Positions 25,235-38,710 of a stretch of 64,000 nt of DNA are shown here, piece by piece. Location: the NCBI GenBank assembly GCA_003255025.1, contig QANY01005132.1:1-64000 (forward strand). The letters run 5' to 3'. The number at the start of each line of letters is the position of its first letter. The first letter of the stretch is position 1. The translations under genes were made by a program, and so were the position numbers. The stretch comes from Datisca glomerata (Eukaryota > Streptophyta > Magnoliopsida > Cucurbitales > Datiscaceae). The notes beneath the pieces are model-generated. The model was not told where the DNA came from. It ran no database searches and saw nothing but the letters and a program-made list of their open reading frames with translations.

Positions 25235-26189
25235 ATTTATTGATCCGCCGATGGTTTTAAACTTTAAAGTGAAAGAATTTTGTGATAAGATCCCCATTGA
25301 CGAGCCAATCCATGCAAGATTGGTCTCCCCGAGTTAGCGGGGAGTCCCAAACTCACAAGTCCCATCCGAAGAAACATTATAAGAAAAAAATGTAACAATC
25401 AATCTACTAACAATGACAAAAATAAGACAGCAGTTAGCAAGCATTTGTAGTAAAGAGAAGGCGAAGTCGACAAGTAGAGAATACCAATATTCAACAGTAA
25501 CGCTTGAAATGACGAGATATGTTAGAAAAATGGTCTAAGCCCTGACATCTACATCATGAGGTCATAGATTCAAATTGCAATATCTCAACCACCATATAAT
25601 TTGTAGCTCTATTAAAAAATGCCAATACATCGTGAAACCAACTCTCCATCAACACCTCTAAAATCCAACCATCTGCATCTCCATTGCTTCATTGATTTTG
25701 CTGATAGTTCTGTAACTTGTTCGACATCATCTTTTCTCCATATAACATTCTAAGCTTTAGATTAACAATGACTTCAGCATCTTTTGTGAAATGTTAGAAA
25801 ATGTGATTGAAGCACTCTTAGTAGAAGTTGCAAGAAGAATGAAGAGCCATGGGTTTTCATGAGTTGAAAACCTATGAGTTACATAGTTGAAGAGTTTCTG
25901 AAATCATGCAACCCATAACTCATCCTTGTGAATTACCCACGCCTCCAAGAAAACTATAAAAGGAGGGGTATATGGCTTATTTTTTCATCATCCAAACATT
26001 TGAACAATTACCTAGAAAAAGCTCACATGTTCTCTCAAATTTTTTTCTTTTGAAAAGTGTTTGCTAGCTTTACGCTATAGAATAGAGTTCTACACTTAAG
26101 AATCAAATTCGAGCACGAAGGTTTAAGGAGCTTTATGAAGCAATCCACCACATGTCTGAAGGTTTAAGGAGCTTTAAAAGGTGTCGTAA
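25235..26189. other. Repeat-derived stretch with a possible partial LTR
   Basis: No gene is seen. From about 25792 the sequence TGTTAGAAAATGTGATTG begins a block that contains a strong TATA-like site, CTATAAAAGGAGGGG near 25955. This combination is common in Copia LTRs, but no matching second copy or end was found. The word GGTTTAAGGAGCTTTA occurs twice near 26120 and 26160. Confidence 0.35.
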
Positions 26190-26681
26190 AAAGCACATAT
26201 TTTTACGTCGGGTAAAACAAACGACGGTTGTTCCAGACCGTCATCTTCAAACCCACAAGAATGACGATTGTTTTGTAGTTCTTCGATGACGGTGTCTAGA
26301 TACACCGTCGTCATTTTTGAGTTGTGTTTAACGACGGTCTCTAGATACACTGTCGTCGTTGTTTACTATTATTTTTTATTTAATTTTAGAAACTGTCATT
26401 TTTTATAGTGTTACAAATTGTCGTCTGTGATGATATATTTTTTTAAAAATTTATTTACTGTATAATTAAGCCAACATATTAGAATTGAACAATAAATGAA
26501 AACATTGAAGACCAGAAAAAACAAATAACGTAATTAATTACAAAAACCTTTAAACTAATGAACTTTGAATACTTCTTTAAGTTGTTCTAATTGCTCCCAA
26601 ATTGATCTACTTAGTTGTTGAAGCCTGCAAAAAATGAAGGTTGGTTTAACCTATCAATTTATACAAAGTAAACTAAAAGAG

Positions 26682-27260
26682 TATTGAAATAAAGTTGTCA
26701 TTCATACATGTTTTGTTGATTTGATATTTACTGTTTCATTTATCCACTCATGTGTTGAATTATAAATTATTTAGTTTAACCCTGAGTGAAAGATAAAACA
26801 TACAAAGTTAAACAAATTATAAATGCACCAATATCATACTAACCACAAGACATAGTTACATGTAATACTTTCAATAATCACAGTGTATTCACCATTTGGT
26901 CGAACATAAGCAACCTCATTTTCACCATATGTGTCAAATGTTTTAATAGAAGGCATCTCTTTCACAAACAAATAACAATCTAATAATTTATCATCTAAAT
27001 CATCATCAACAATACTTTTATGATATTCTCTTTGAGTGGAAGGTAAGACAACTGACCATCTTGAATTTTTTGGATCTTCAACATAAAAAAACGTGTTTTG
27101 CTTGCAAGATCAACTAATGTAAATCTCAGATCATCAACTTTGATCCCATTACTATTCTCAATCCACTCACATTTAAACAACAAAATTCTAAACATATAAT
27201 AATTAAGCTCACAAATCTCTTTACGAACAAATAATAAAGATCATAATTTGAAAAGAGAGA
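26682..27260 (-). pseudogene. Duplicated 3' part of the CACTA DUF4216 region (copy 1)
   Basis: Nearly the same sequence as 28178-28715. On the minus strand it reads MLRILLFKCEWIENSNGIK, then VDDLRFTLVDLASKTRFF, and the acidic tail that ends the protein. It lacks the upstream half of DUF4216, so it is a segmental duplicate and not a second gene. Confidence 0.75.
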
Positions 27261-28147
27261 TAATAAAAACACCATCATTTACGTGGAAAACTCTTAAAAT
27301 GAAAAAAAATCACTGGAAGATTGTTGATATTCACTTGTGACAAAGATTTTACAGAGTTGTTGATGAGAAAATAGAGAAAGAGCAGTGCGATTAGTTGAGA
27401 TTTACTTAGGTGTCTTCCTCGCCTCCTTTTTCTTTTTACAAGAGCTTGTACTTAAAACCTTATAATAATAAGAATAATAAAAAGTGGATGATCACATCCC
27501 ATATGCTTTTAACTGATGGGATTGCTTTCAGACGTGAGCTCTTTTACTTTGCTCATTCCTTTCCGTTGTTTTGTCCTCAGCAACTCAATCAGTCATAGAC
27601 ACTTGGTAGTTCCTCGTGGTTCGGGCCAATCAATCATAATCATTTGACTGTCAGTCTGAACCTTCCATTCCATTCTAATGTTATGCCATGTCCAGGAGGT
27701 AATGATTCCCCGTTCTCGAGATAGGATCCCATTCTAGAAGCGATGGCCCCCATTCTAGAAGTGATAGCCCCCGTTCTAGAAGCGATTGTCACCCATTCCA
27801 GAAGTGATCCCCCCAGTTCCAGAATCGATAGTCACCCGTTCCAGAAGTGATGGTTCCTCGCTTCAGCATTCTTCCACGTTCTGATGAGGTCTGCCGCTTC
27901 AGCGTTCTTTCTGTACACATGTCTTGGTAATATTTTTTCCTATTCATTTGTCCCTCATTACACTCAATAAATTTTCATTTATTGATGTGTAATGATGAGG
28001 AGTTCTTGATTTGTATGCGCCTTTTCAAATATCATCTTGTCTTCTCTTGGGAACCTGCACTTTAATGGTTTTTCTATTTTTCGCGAGCCCTAGGTAGGTC
28101 CCTTTTCTAAAATGTAAAGAATTTTTTCGGTATGAAAAACTCACTAT
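27261..28147. other. Sequence between the two DUF4216 copies, with a short tandem repeat
   Basis: No coding domain is seen. Bases 27731-27853 hold six copies of a 21-22-bp unit, (A/G)TTC(T/C)AGAA(G/T)(C/T)GAT plus a C-rich spacer. This region is richer in GC than its surroundings and may be part of another inserted element. Confidence 0.45.
27731..27853. repeat. Six tandem copies of a 21-22-bp repeat
   Basis: Units begin near 27731, 27752, 27773, 27795, 27816 and 27838 and share TTCTAGAAG or TTCCAGAAG followed by TGAT or CGAT. The spacers are C-rich. Confidence 0.75.
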
Positions 28148-28339
28148 GACCAAATAGTAAAGATCATAATTTGAAGAGAGTATTGAAATAATGTTGTCAT
28201 CCATACATGTTTTGTTGATTTGATATTTATTGTTTCATTTATCCACCCATGCGTTGCATTATAAATTATTTAGTTTAACCCTGAGTGAAAGATAAAACAT
28301 ACAATGTTAAACAAATTATAAACGCACCAATATCCTACT

Positions 28340-29907
28340 AACCACAAGACACAGTGTCTTCACCATTTGATCGAACATAAGCAACCTCGTTTTCACCATC
28401 TGTGTCAAATGTTTTAACAGAGGGCATCTCTTTTACAAACAAATAACAATCTAATAATGTATCATCTAAATCATCATCGACAATACTTTTATGATATTCT
28501 TTTTGAGTGGAAGATAAGACAACTGACCATCTTGAATTTTTTGGATCTTCAACATAAAAAAAACTTGTTTTGCTTGCGAAGCCAAAATGAAAGGCTCATT
28601 TTGCAAGATCAACTAATGTAAATCCCAGATCATCAACTTTGATCCCATTACTATTCTCAATCCACTCACATTTAAACAACAGAATTCTCAACATATGATA
28701 ATTAAGCTCCCAAATCTCTTGGATCACCCCATAAAAGGACAAGTCTGAATAAATAGGATTGTTATCCTTAGCACTTGCAATTTGCATTGTATGTGTCACT
28801 ACACCAAATCCACTATTCTGGAAACATCGATCGTTATCATGACATTTTGTATGAAATCTATAGCCATTCATGGCGTAACTAAAATATTTGATTACCTCGT
28901 AAGTTGGGCCGTATACTATCTATCTCAGTGTATTTGTTACACTAATAGAGAAATCAATATCATTTACCTGATCATGTAGCCAATAAATAAATGTTTGGTT
29001 ATGTTCATTTTGTAGCCATTTATGTCTCCTTGATTGGTTCGAATACTTCTTCTTCAAGAAAGTCCTATGTTGCCTATATAGCAGCACAAAAAAAATTCAA
29101 ATAGAGTATGAAATAAAGAACCATTATATTGAGCATGATAACAAATAAAAGATTGAGATTATTATACTTACTCGATATAGGGTTGAACTTCATTAGTATT
29201 TTCCAATACATAACGATGTGCTTGCTTCCACTGTCTGTGATCAATTCTTTCTACATGACCACTTGATAAAGGCTTACCATCTTTCAAATCATCATCTGAG
29301 CATGGAACTCCAATTGATTTAACTCCTAGATATTAGGTGCAAAAATCTACATCTTGTTCAACAATATAACACTCACTAATCAACTCTCTAAACAATTGTG
29401 ATTTCTTACATAACTTTTAGCACTTTCATATATCATTCAAATGGGTACATCCACCGCAAGTAAACTGGTCCACAGAGTCGTACCTCTCTAACAAGGTGCA
29501 ACCATGATGGTGAAGAATGTGGGAGGAAATGTTTTTCAAGGATACATAACGTCGCAACAATTTATTTTTGTAGCACATGTAGTTGTGTAACATATATAAC
29601 CTTACTTCAAATTGCATTAAAGAATGAACAAAGTTTGGTGATCGCATATCCTACATGATCTGGTAATAATCCACGTATTGCTATGGGGAGTATACGTTGC
29701 ATTAATGTATGACAATCGTGAGATTTCAACCCATTAATACTAAGATCTTTCAAAGAAACCAAATTTTGAAAATTTGATGAGTACCCTTCAGGAATTTTTA
29801 TGTTAGCTAATGTAGTTTATAATTTCTTCTTTTCAGCTCTTTTGTAACAAGATGGGGGTAGGACTGCCCTATTTTCCCTCTTCTTTTTGTCGTACTAGTC
29901 GTCGTAT
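28340..29907 (-). pseudogene. TNP2-type CACTA transposase remnant: DUF4218 and DUF4216
   Basis: Minus strand, upstream to downstream. The C-terminal TNP2/DUF4218 boundary is at about 29860-29640 (KIPEGYSSN, then INGLKSHDCHTLMQRILP, AIRGLLPD). DUF4218 at 29647-29426 has FEVRLYMLHNYMCY and DQFTCGGCTHLND. A linker follows with GKPLSSGHVERIDHRQWKQ, then AHRYVLENTNEVQPYIE and HKWLQNEHNQTFIYWL (about 29290-28960). DUF4216 at 28871-28340 has MNGYRFHTK, SGFGVV, FYGVIQEIWELNY, FKCEWIENSNG, FYVEDPKNSRWSVVL and an acidic end. Several stops and frameshifts separate these pieces. The catalytic half of TNP2 that should precede them is absent, even across the nested insertion. Confidence 0.85.
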
Positions 29908-30189
29908 CACTACTACAATTTTGGCTTTAGATGACAGCCATATCTTTGATACAACGGCAGCTCTATAAAATCTGTCAAAGGAAAATAGTACAGGGTGGGG
30001 TAATTTGGGTAAGATGACAGCTCAAAAATTAGCTGTCATTTGTTCTCTACTATGACAACTAATTTTTGGGTTGTCAATATAATTTCTTATTATAATAGTG
30101 GAAAAAGCTGTCATTGTTTGTGGTGTAAAAAATTTACTATTTACCTCAAAGTTTATTTTATTTATGAAACTGCCATACTATATAATCCA

Positions 30190-33100
30190 TCTAAACCTAT
30201 TTGAGCCTGCTATCTCAAACACCTCTCTCTCTCTCTGCTACTCGCTCAAACTCAAAAATGTTGTACGAACTCGAAGCTCTCTCGAACTCATCTTTCTCAC
30301 TCTGAGCCTGCTCTCTCTTTCTCTCCCTCTCGAGCTTTCCTCTACATTGCTCTCTCTAACTCATCTTTGCACTGCTCTCTCTCTCTCTCTCTTGATACTC
30401 CTCTCTTTCTTCTACTCACTCGTCTCTGATCTGTCCTCTCTCTCTTGAATCTCAGCCTCCGACGATGGTTCTCCCTCTCTCGGGGTGAGTTTGTAATTTT
30501 TTCAGCTTTATCTAGTGTTATTTGTTCTGCTTTAGTTTTATTGAGATTTAGGGTTTAGATTTTGAGTTAGGGTTTTGATTTTTTGTGTTATGTCTGTAAC
30601 TTTTATGTTCTTGAGATTCTTGGCTAGCGATCTAATTCGTGTTTTAGTTTTCCTTACTAAATGAATCTTTCTTAAGTTCTATTTGTATCTTGTATATGTG
30701 TGCTTAAGTTTCTTGGCTATCGATCTAATTCGTGTTTAGTTTTTCACGAAATACAATATATCGACTTAAGAATATAGTTTTTTTCTCGAAAAGTTAGTTC
30801 AAAATCGTTGACTGTTTTCAAAGATTCTAGGTTTGTTTTTCCCGTGTGTTTCTTTTAGAAATTATTTCATACTTGAGAACTGTATACCATAAGAAACAGA
30901 GTTTGCAGAAGAAGTTAAAGAAATTTGGTTTCTGATTTTGCCTTTTCTTTCTACATATAAGTTATATAGGATAGTTCATGTTTGTCATAATGCCCTTATG
31001 AGCTCTAGTGATTGTAGTCTTTACACTTTCGAGATGTACCGCATTGATGGTTACTCTTAAATTTCTTGCATGCAAGAAATTTAAGAGAAACTCATGTGAG
31101 TTATGCAAACCTTTGTCTTTATACCATGGTATTGTTTTTGTCTGTGGATGTTCTTAAGATTCTATGTGCTTGCTGGGAGGAGAACATAAGAGAACATAAG
31201 CATGCTAGTGAATATGGAATAGGGATTATACTAAAAGAAATAGATTTTAGACATTTCTCTCTGCTTTATATTGTTTTAACATTCTGCAACTCATCTTTGA
31301 GGTTATAATCACATTTGATACGCTTATGAACATGCTTTTAGAGATTTCTCTCTATTTTATATTGTTTTATTTTTCAAAAATCCACCATCTCCTTTAATTT
31401 TTTTCTTACTTTATGCATACCAATACCATGCCAGGTTTCTCCTGGACATTTTCTCCCTCTTTAAGGCATTTAGGTCATGCTTAGAGAATTATTATACTTC
31501 ATCTTTTGTGCTTTAGTCTAAAATTACTTACTATCAATGCAACGGGTAAGACTCTACCAATCAGAATTCAATTTATCAGGTTGGATTTGAAGTTGTTGGA
31601 ATAAACTAGATGTAGTTAGATAAATGTTAGTCTATTCTTTTCTTTTAGCAAGGTTATTCAATTTATCAGGTAGGATCTGAAGTTGTTGGAATAAATTAGA
31701 TGTAGTTAGGTAGATGTTGGTTTATTCTTTTCTTTTTGTACGGTTATATTCAATATTTTTTCAGTTTGATTCTGTAATCATTGATCTTTGAATTACATAT
31801 ATGATTTTAATATTGATTTAATGGACGTGTCAAGATAAGCATTAAGTAACAAAGATCAAAGCATTCAGTAGCAGGAATTTGACACTAAAAATTGGTGAAG
31901 TCCAATCATGGTTATGCTCTATTTTAGCTTTGACATTTCATAAGCTTTTAAAGAGTCGACCTTGATCAATACTTTCCCTTCTTCTTTCATTATCATTGCA
32001 CTCTTTTCAAATAATGAGCATTCAAGAAAAGAGGGCCAAGAGCCACAACTCTGGTGTTTTCTTATTGCTTGATCACCATTTATAGTATTTCTAATACTTT
32101 TCACTATATGTCGATGATGCAGAAGGTGCTTTTACCAGGAATCTAAGAAGCAAATAGTATAGCACTGATAACTCTCCTTAACTGGTATGTTTAATTCTAC
32201 ACAGCACATGCATTGAACATCAACCAACTCAACATGGTGCACAGAACAAGTAATCTGCTCTTTGTACCTACAGTATTGAGTTCACATTTATTTCAGTAAT
32301 TATCACTACTGTAAGATCTGACCAACAATAAGTCTTATAAATCATATAATGAGAAAACTAGCAACTAGCATCAGTAGCAACTAGCAACAGTAGTAGACAT
32401 CATATTTTCATCAATAATAATATTCTTATGTCTTACATAGCATGCAAACTGAGCTTACAAGCTTTGGAGATGTTTTGCGCACTAATCCAAAACTTTCATA
32501 ATAAAAAATCCCATGAATATATCATCTTTAAGAGTAAGCAAAAACACTAGACTCTATAAGAAACCTACACAACATTTAAGCACCATCAGAAGCTTAATGT
32601 AACTAAGAAAATTGTACACTTAAAAGATGCCCATAGCCTATTGGTTTAAGTAATTTTGCCTTTGGGTAATAGTCCTAGTAGACTGAAGGTTCCAGTAAAA
32701 AAAATATTTCAATGGTTAACATAATATGCAGAACTAATCAAATAAAATAAGACATAAGACCAATAATGGGTTTGACCTTTTTGGTCCTTGCTAATGAAAT
32801 GAAACCACTTAGACATTGTCCTCTACTTTACAAGAAGAAGAACAGACTACCATATGTCATGCCTAAAAGAATTTTAACTAGAACTTCTTATTTTTCAAAT
32901 GATATAGAATACTTGGATTCCTTCATCTTCCTTAACTTTCTATCAGTGAGTATTTTTAACACTAAGCTACTGTTCTTTTGTTTTTTATGTGCAATGATAG
33001 TTTTTAATAAATATGTCGCATTAGTAGTTTAATCTCTAATCTTTATTTTTGTTTCTTACTAGTAGATGGTAAAATTGAGAGCCAACCAGCAGTATATATG

Positions 33101-35560
33101 ACTTAGGAAGGATATCGATATTAGTTTACTCACATTCTAGTTTATTTAATAGTACCACAATTTGTCATGGAAGGCACTAATCAAAGAAAGTAATCTTACT
33201 TTGTGTTTAATTATTTTAGTTTGTGTTTGATCTTGTATGGCATAACTCAGGAATAGGTACCATCTTGCCTCTTTTGTGGTTTCTATAATTGCAAACGGCC
33301 TACTAGAAACCCATCATGGGAATTAATTGGTGCTAAACCCTTATGTTTGCTAGATCTATATGATTCAAATTCCAGTAATATTTCTTTCTTGATATATTGG
33401 TCCTTTTTTGTTTACACTTATGTCCTTTTCACATGGGAGTCTGGGACGTTATGATATTCTTGATGACTTTGAATTCTTGATTCAGTTCCAGGCTTAGTTG
33501 TCTTATGATAGTTTTAAGTCTAACAACTTCATTCATCTTTGCAGCAACTGAAGAGCTGCCGAACGATCTGATCATGGTGATGTGGTTTTTTGTTGTGCAT
33601 TATTTTATTTGAAAAGGAGACGGTTACCTCTTCATGCTATGCTATTATTAACAAAACATCATATTTGACAGTTTCACACAACATCACACTTGGAGGCCTG
33701 CGAGTTTGTTGTGGAGGACCATACTGCTCAATTATGCCTCTGAATTGTCCAATGGCTGAAAGATTTAGCTTCAAAAGCACTTGAGTTGGAGAACAAGGTG
33801 ATAAGTTTAATTAGGGTTTTTGTTCAACTTCAATTATAGAGTTCCTATATCTAATATGATGAATTTAGTATTATATACTTATGCTTTTTTCCATCAGTTG
33901 ATTTATCTATTGAATAAATTGTCTATTTTTTTATTCTTCAGAACGTTTAGTAAATGTCATCTTTTTATATTATTGGGTTATTCTTCAATTTCCCATCGAT
34001 TGTAGAGTTGTAGATTGAATGATCCTCTTCCTCATACCTTCCTTAATACTTTTGAAATTCTATGAGCAACGATATTTGATCCGGAATTTTGTCATTCTTT
34101 TTTCATGTTCATTATTGAAATAATATTTTACCGTCTACTAGAAATATTTAAATTTGTGTGAATATCAGTCGATGGTGTTGTGAGGTCAATACAAGAATGG
34201 TCACTTACTACCATATGATCAAATTATCACCTTATCTTTCTGTGTGAAAAAAAAAATCTTTTGTTGGACCATTGACACTGTCTAAATTGATTTATGTCAA
34301 TCATGCATCTTTCTATGTTTTCTTTTCCAGAACATAGGTGGTTTTGGGAATTAGTTATAATTGGCTTCTTCCATATTCATATCATTTTATTTTTCTAGAT
34401 TACTTGTCTTGGTCATTTTTTTCTAACATGCTAATGTTTTTGCGTCCAATCCTGACCTTGATATGTTGGAATTTATTCCTTTTAGTTTCCCAACATGAAA
34501 CCAGGTTTGGCAGAAAGGCTAATTTCTTCATGTTGTGAGCTGAGTATTATATTGCATGGATGTGATCCTAAAAAGATCTTCTTCATCCGATAAGTTATTT
34601 TATTTAAATTCATTTAGAAGTTGTGTGTATGTCTTAAAGTTCAGGTTTTTCTTTGGATATCGCTTATAGGGAATGTATACTTTTGATCTAAAAATTATGC
34701 TTTTGATGATTTTTTCTTGATTGTTGTTGATAATTATTGTGAAAGAATTGTTAGAAAATTGTATGTTGAGACGTTTCCCAATTTGAATTGTTAGAAAATG
34801 AAAATTACATTTCCATTTTGTTTAGAGTTTCTTTTGAATGAGGAAAGTGGTTCAGGTGCAAGTGTTTTTTCAATTAACTTGATATCTCTGCTTGCATTTC
34901 TGCCTTCAATCTAATTCAATATAATTACAACTTGTTAAAAAACATTCTTATTATCAGTTTTATTCATTTACCTCATGTTTGACTATTTCTTTTTAGAGTA
35001 GTGTCATAGTTTAATCCATCTAAATTGTCCTTATGTCAGTTCTGCTTAAATCAACACTAAACAATTACAAATGGGTGGACAACCTTCTTCACGTTTGTTC
35101 TGTTTGTTTAGTTGTTTGATTGCCTTCGATATTTTAAATGTATTGGCATTATTAGATCTCCTACTGAATTATACGCGGCTTGTTAGTTTGCTATTTTTTG
35201 GCTTCTTTTGTCTATTCTTTCTTCCTTTGAAGATTTATTTGTGTCCTTATTAGTATTTTTTAATTAATACTCAAGTTGAAGTACATAGGAGTATTGGATA
35301 TGACTGTCAATACTTTGCACTGCAAGTGCTTGATTAACTCATTTCAAAGAGTGTTCATCAGTCGAATGTTTTCTGATATTTTAAACAAAACAAAAAATTC
35401 TCTTATTAATTACAAATATGGAGGATGCAAAGATCCATTTGAAAAGCTCATTCATCACGTAATTCGTTTATATTTATAATCATTATAATTTTTATTTTAT
35501 TTTTATTGTATAATACTATTTGTCAAGCTTCTATTTAATTAAATAAATAAAAAAAAAAAT
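30190..35560. other. Interior of the second CACTA element, no recognised gene
   Basis: A CT-rich tract (30213-30450) is followed by a short open stretch, ATGGTTCTCCCTCTCTCGGG, and a good splice-donor word GTGAGT near 30463-30489, which looks like a leader exon. The remaining 5 kb is T-rich and intron-like, with a 90-bp tandem duplication (31567-31745) and small open frames (for example 31066-31308 and 33590-33784) without domains I recognise. Confidence 0.4.
31567..31745. repeat. 90-bp tandem duplication
   Basis: Two copies start TTCAATTTATCAGGT at 31567 and 31657 and both run through GAAGTTGTTGGAATAAA to TTATTCTTTTC or CTATTCTTTTC. They differ at a few positions. Confidence 0.85.
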
Positions 35561-35918
35561 TTCTTTTCTTGAACTTTAGATGACGGGGATTCACCGTCAT
35601 CTAAAGTCTACGTGGAGTAACTTTAGATGACGGGAGTTCCCATCATCTATCTACTTTTCACGGTACTTTAGATGACGGGAATTCATTGTCATCTAAAGTC
35701 TACGTAGAGTAACTTTATATGACGGGGATTCTTCATCATCTATCTACTTTTCGCGGTACCTACTATGACCGAGATTCTTCGTCATTGTAATCATTATAAT
35801 GACTGTATTTTTTAAATGACTAAATATGACATACCAGTAGATGACAGTCGGGCAGCGGTCAATATAAGGTTATAATGACGAGATTTAGCCATCATCTAAC
35901 CCCATTTTTGTATTAGTG

Positions 35919-37490
35919 TATACATATTCAATCTATATAAGTTATCGATATTCAAATTATCATCACTCGAGTCTTCTCTATCAATATCTACAAGTTATGA
36001 AAGTGCATAACATATTAATTATTCATTCAAGTCAAAAAGCGTAATCGTAGTAGTGTTCTGACACTTAGATGCATACTTTATCTTAAATTAGATCATTTAT
36101 AAATGCATGATGTTCTGAAATAAATGTACAAGTAATTATATGAAAAAGAACAAACTATTTTACTTGCTATAGATAGTTGATAATATTTGACTTTAAACTA
36201 ATCGGTTGCTAAGATCACATATTAACCTTTTTATCACTAGATATCGAAAAGGATGGAAAAACACTCAACATATTCATCAAAGTAATTTCCATGGCCAATG
36301 AAAAAAATAACAGTAGAATAAGCAAACCCATATGGCATGAAAAAAAATCAAACTAATTTCCAGAACCCAATTCATAATGAAACAAACCAAATTACAAAAA
36401 AAATCAAAAGGTAATATAAAATTGAAGAAATTAAATCATGAATTAAGAACAATACCCAAGTAACCACTCTTAGCAGCCAAGAAATTCTAATTATACAAGA
36501 AATTCTCCATTACATTCTGACAAAAGACCCACACCCAAGTTCCATAGCTTTGGGTCCGCTATCCCGATCATTATTTTCCTACCCCTAGAGGAAAATGTCC
36601 TTCCCTTTTTGGCCGGTTGTGGGCGAGGAGAAATTTGACCATTCCACCCATTTCGTCGAGATGAACAAGACGTATTTTATCATAACTTGTTCCCGCCAAG
36701 AAAAAAAGCGCATCGCCAATAAATCCATGAGAGATTATTTGTAAAATAGCTCACAACTTTAAAAAGGAGAGAATTTCATAAAGTCACTCTCTCCAAACTT
36801 TTCTATCTATCCTTAGAAGTAGGGTGAAAGAAAGTCGATATGATATTTGCATTGATTTTTCCAATGAAACAATGGTAGATTGATACAATAGAAACCTCTG
36901 GTAAAATGCCCACCTGTAACCCAGCAGATAAAGTACATTACATAGTCCATTTTATGGATTGGCAACTTACCCATTCAGTAACTTTGGCACTGGACGTTCC
37001 AAAAATGGGTACTATCGAGTCAGTTGAATTTAATAATAGATGCCAACAACGAAATTAAACATTCACCGTACGTCTGGCAGTTCGTCCGTCTGTTCAACAA
37101 AAATAAAACCCTCACCAACATCGCCACTCCGTCCGACACTTCAATGGAAGTTGATGAAATCAACCGCTCCTTCGAATAAAAAATGGAAGATGATGAAAAT
37201 GACGATGGAAGCAAATTTACCGAATCATGACGGAATGAAAATTTACCGAATCATTATTTATCGAATGAAAATGATAGAATGAAAATTTACCTAATTTATA
37301 GAAGATGATGAAAATGACGGGTTGGGGATGATGAAAATGACGGTGGAAGCAAAGCAATCCCATGGCATAAGGAGACAAGAATGGTGGGGTAGCCGCGTAT
37401 GGGGTAGCCGCGTATGGGGTAGCCGCGTATGGGGCAGGGAGAAGATGGAATAAAAAATTCTAGGGTTATGATATATATAGGTCTCAAAGC
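35919..37490 (-). other. 5' portion of the older CACTA element, no intact domain
   Basis: Next to the insertion the minus strand has a short acidic open stretch (REDSSDDNLNIDNL, about 35990-35940) that may be an exon of the element protein. The rest to 37490 is AT-rich. Bases 37386-37430 hold three exact copies of GGGGTAGCCGCGTAT. The frames at 37020-37530 are not recognised. Confidence 0.4.
37386..37430. repeat. Three tandem copies of a 15-bp repeat
   Basis: GGGGTAGCCGCGTAT is repeated at 37386, 37401 and 37416 without change, followed by a partial GGGGCAG. It lies in the subterminal zone of the older CACTA element. Confidence 0.9.
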
Positions 37491-37963
37491 ACGACGGGGC
37501 ATATAGACATGTCGTGATTTGACCTAACAAATGACAGGGGTTCTATTCCCCGTTGTGTTATGCAGTTATATAAAAACGGTGGGGGTTGGAAATCCTGTCA
37601 TTTTGTGTCGATGTTTCAACAACAGGATGAGTCATGGACACCCTGTCGTTTTATTTTTAAACAAAATGACAGGGTTTCCAGGCCTCGTCACTTTTTTCAG
37701 TTGTACTAAAATGACGGTAGACTACCTATCGTCATTTTTTGTTTTTATTTTAAACCAACGATGGGGTGTCCAGGACCCGTCGTTGTCTTCCTTCTACTAG
37801 TACGACGGGTATGCTACCTACTTTCATTTTGTCATTTTACCTCGACGGCTTTTCTATAAATCGTCGTAAAGTTTAAAAAAGAAGACAAATGACGACGACT
37901 TTTTTATTTCTCGTCATGACTTATTTTTTACGCGCATCGCGAAAAAATAAATTTGTAGTAGTG

Positions 37964-38705
37964 AAATGATATCGATTACTAAACCTTAAATCTGAAGCGT
38001 TCACAAGCTTGTCTAAGTGCTCAAGTAAAGATTTCTGATGAAAAAATGATAGACACAAAAGAAAATGAAAACAATGAAAGTTTGGCCCCAAATTGGGAGA
38101 CTACAACAAAGCATGCCTGGGTGCACACCCATGCAAGCAATATACCCAGTGTTGTCACCACGCAGACAGCGCAAGTAACACCTTGACATGAAGAGTATTA
38201 CCACAACAATGGTGAAATCAACACATATAACACAAATATAAAAAGGAGAAATAAAGAAAAAGAAAATTATGAGGATGATAAAAGAGGTTACAAGAGGATT
38301 GATGTCATATAGAACTGGTGTTCATTTTTATGACATGACAATACACATTTTTATTTTCAATTATATCCATACACTTTGTAATATATAGTATATTCCTTTT
38401 ATATATTCATTTATCACATACAATATCAAAATCATAGCGGTGTTGAACATCACGGTGTTACATAACATTTTTCTTTCAAGAGGGTTTTCAAATTCTCTCA
38501 CCCTTACCCTTTTTTTTTTAGAAATCTTGACTTCAAACCCCTTTGAACCACATTTTCTACTATGTTCGAGAGATTTGGGTAGAATGGTACGCATGCACTG
38601 TTATTTTTAAAAAAACAATGAGATTATTGATGATATAAATCAATATATTCACAAAGATGTCATTAGGCCGTAACTTACGTAAGATTCTCCTTATTTAACA
38701 CATTC
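37964..38705. other. Intergenic AT-rich DNA, no feature seen
   Basis: Between the CACTA end and the young Copia element. The frame at 38361-38594 on the minus strand has no recognisable domain or codon pattern. Confidence 0.5.
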
Positions 38706-38710
38706 CAACA

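Larger units (their letters stand above)
29908..35918 (+). mobile_element. Second non-autonomous CACTA transposon, nested in the older CACTA
   Basis: The left end is CACTACTACAATTTTGGC; the right end in reverse complement is CACTAATACAAAAATGG. Flanks are TAT (29905-29907) and TAT (35919-35921), a perfect 3-bp target duplication. The left 150 bases closely resemble the left end of the element at 15569 (ACAGCTC...AAATCTGTCAAA, AAGATGACAGCTCAAA). The right subterminal region carries direct repeats of about 92 bp (35605-35696, 35697 onward) built from ATGACGGG and CCGTCAT words. About 6.0 kb; no transposase domain is recognisable. The orientation given is arbitrary. Confidence 0.9.
26190..37963 (-). 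mobile_element. Old CACTA (TNP2-type) transposon, internally deleted and split
   Basis: The right terminus on the plus strand ends ...AAATTTGTAGTAGTG (37949-37963), i.e. CACTACTACAAATTT on the minus strand. Subterminal GACGG/CCGTC words fill 37490-37920, and a similar field lies at 26195-26400, taken here as the other end. A clean left CACTA terminus is missing, so the left boundary is approximate and no target duplication can be shown. The coding remnants between are the downstream half of a TNP2-class transposase. The element is cut at 29905-29907 by the second CACTA element. Confidence 0.65.
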
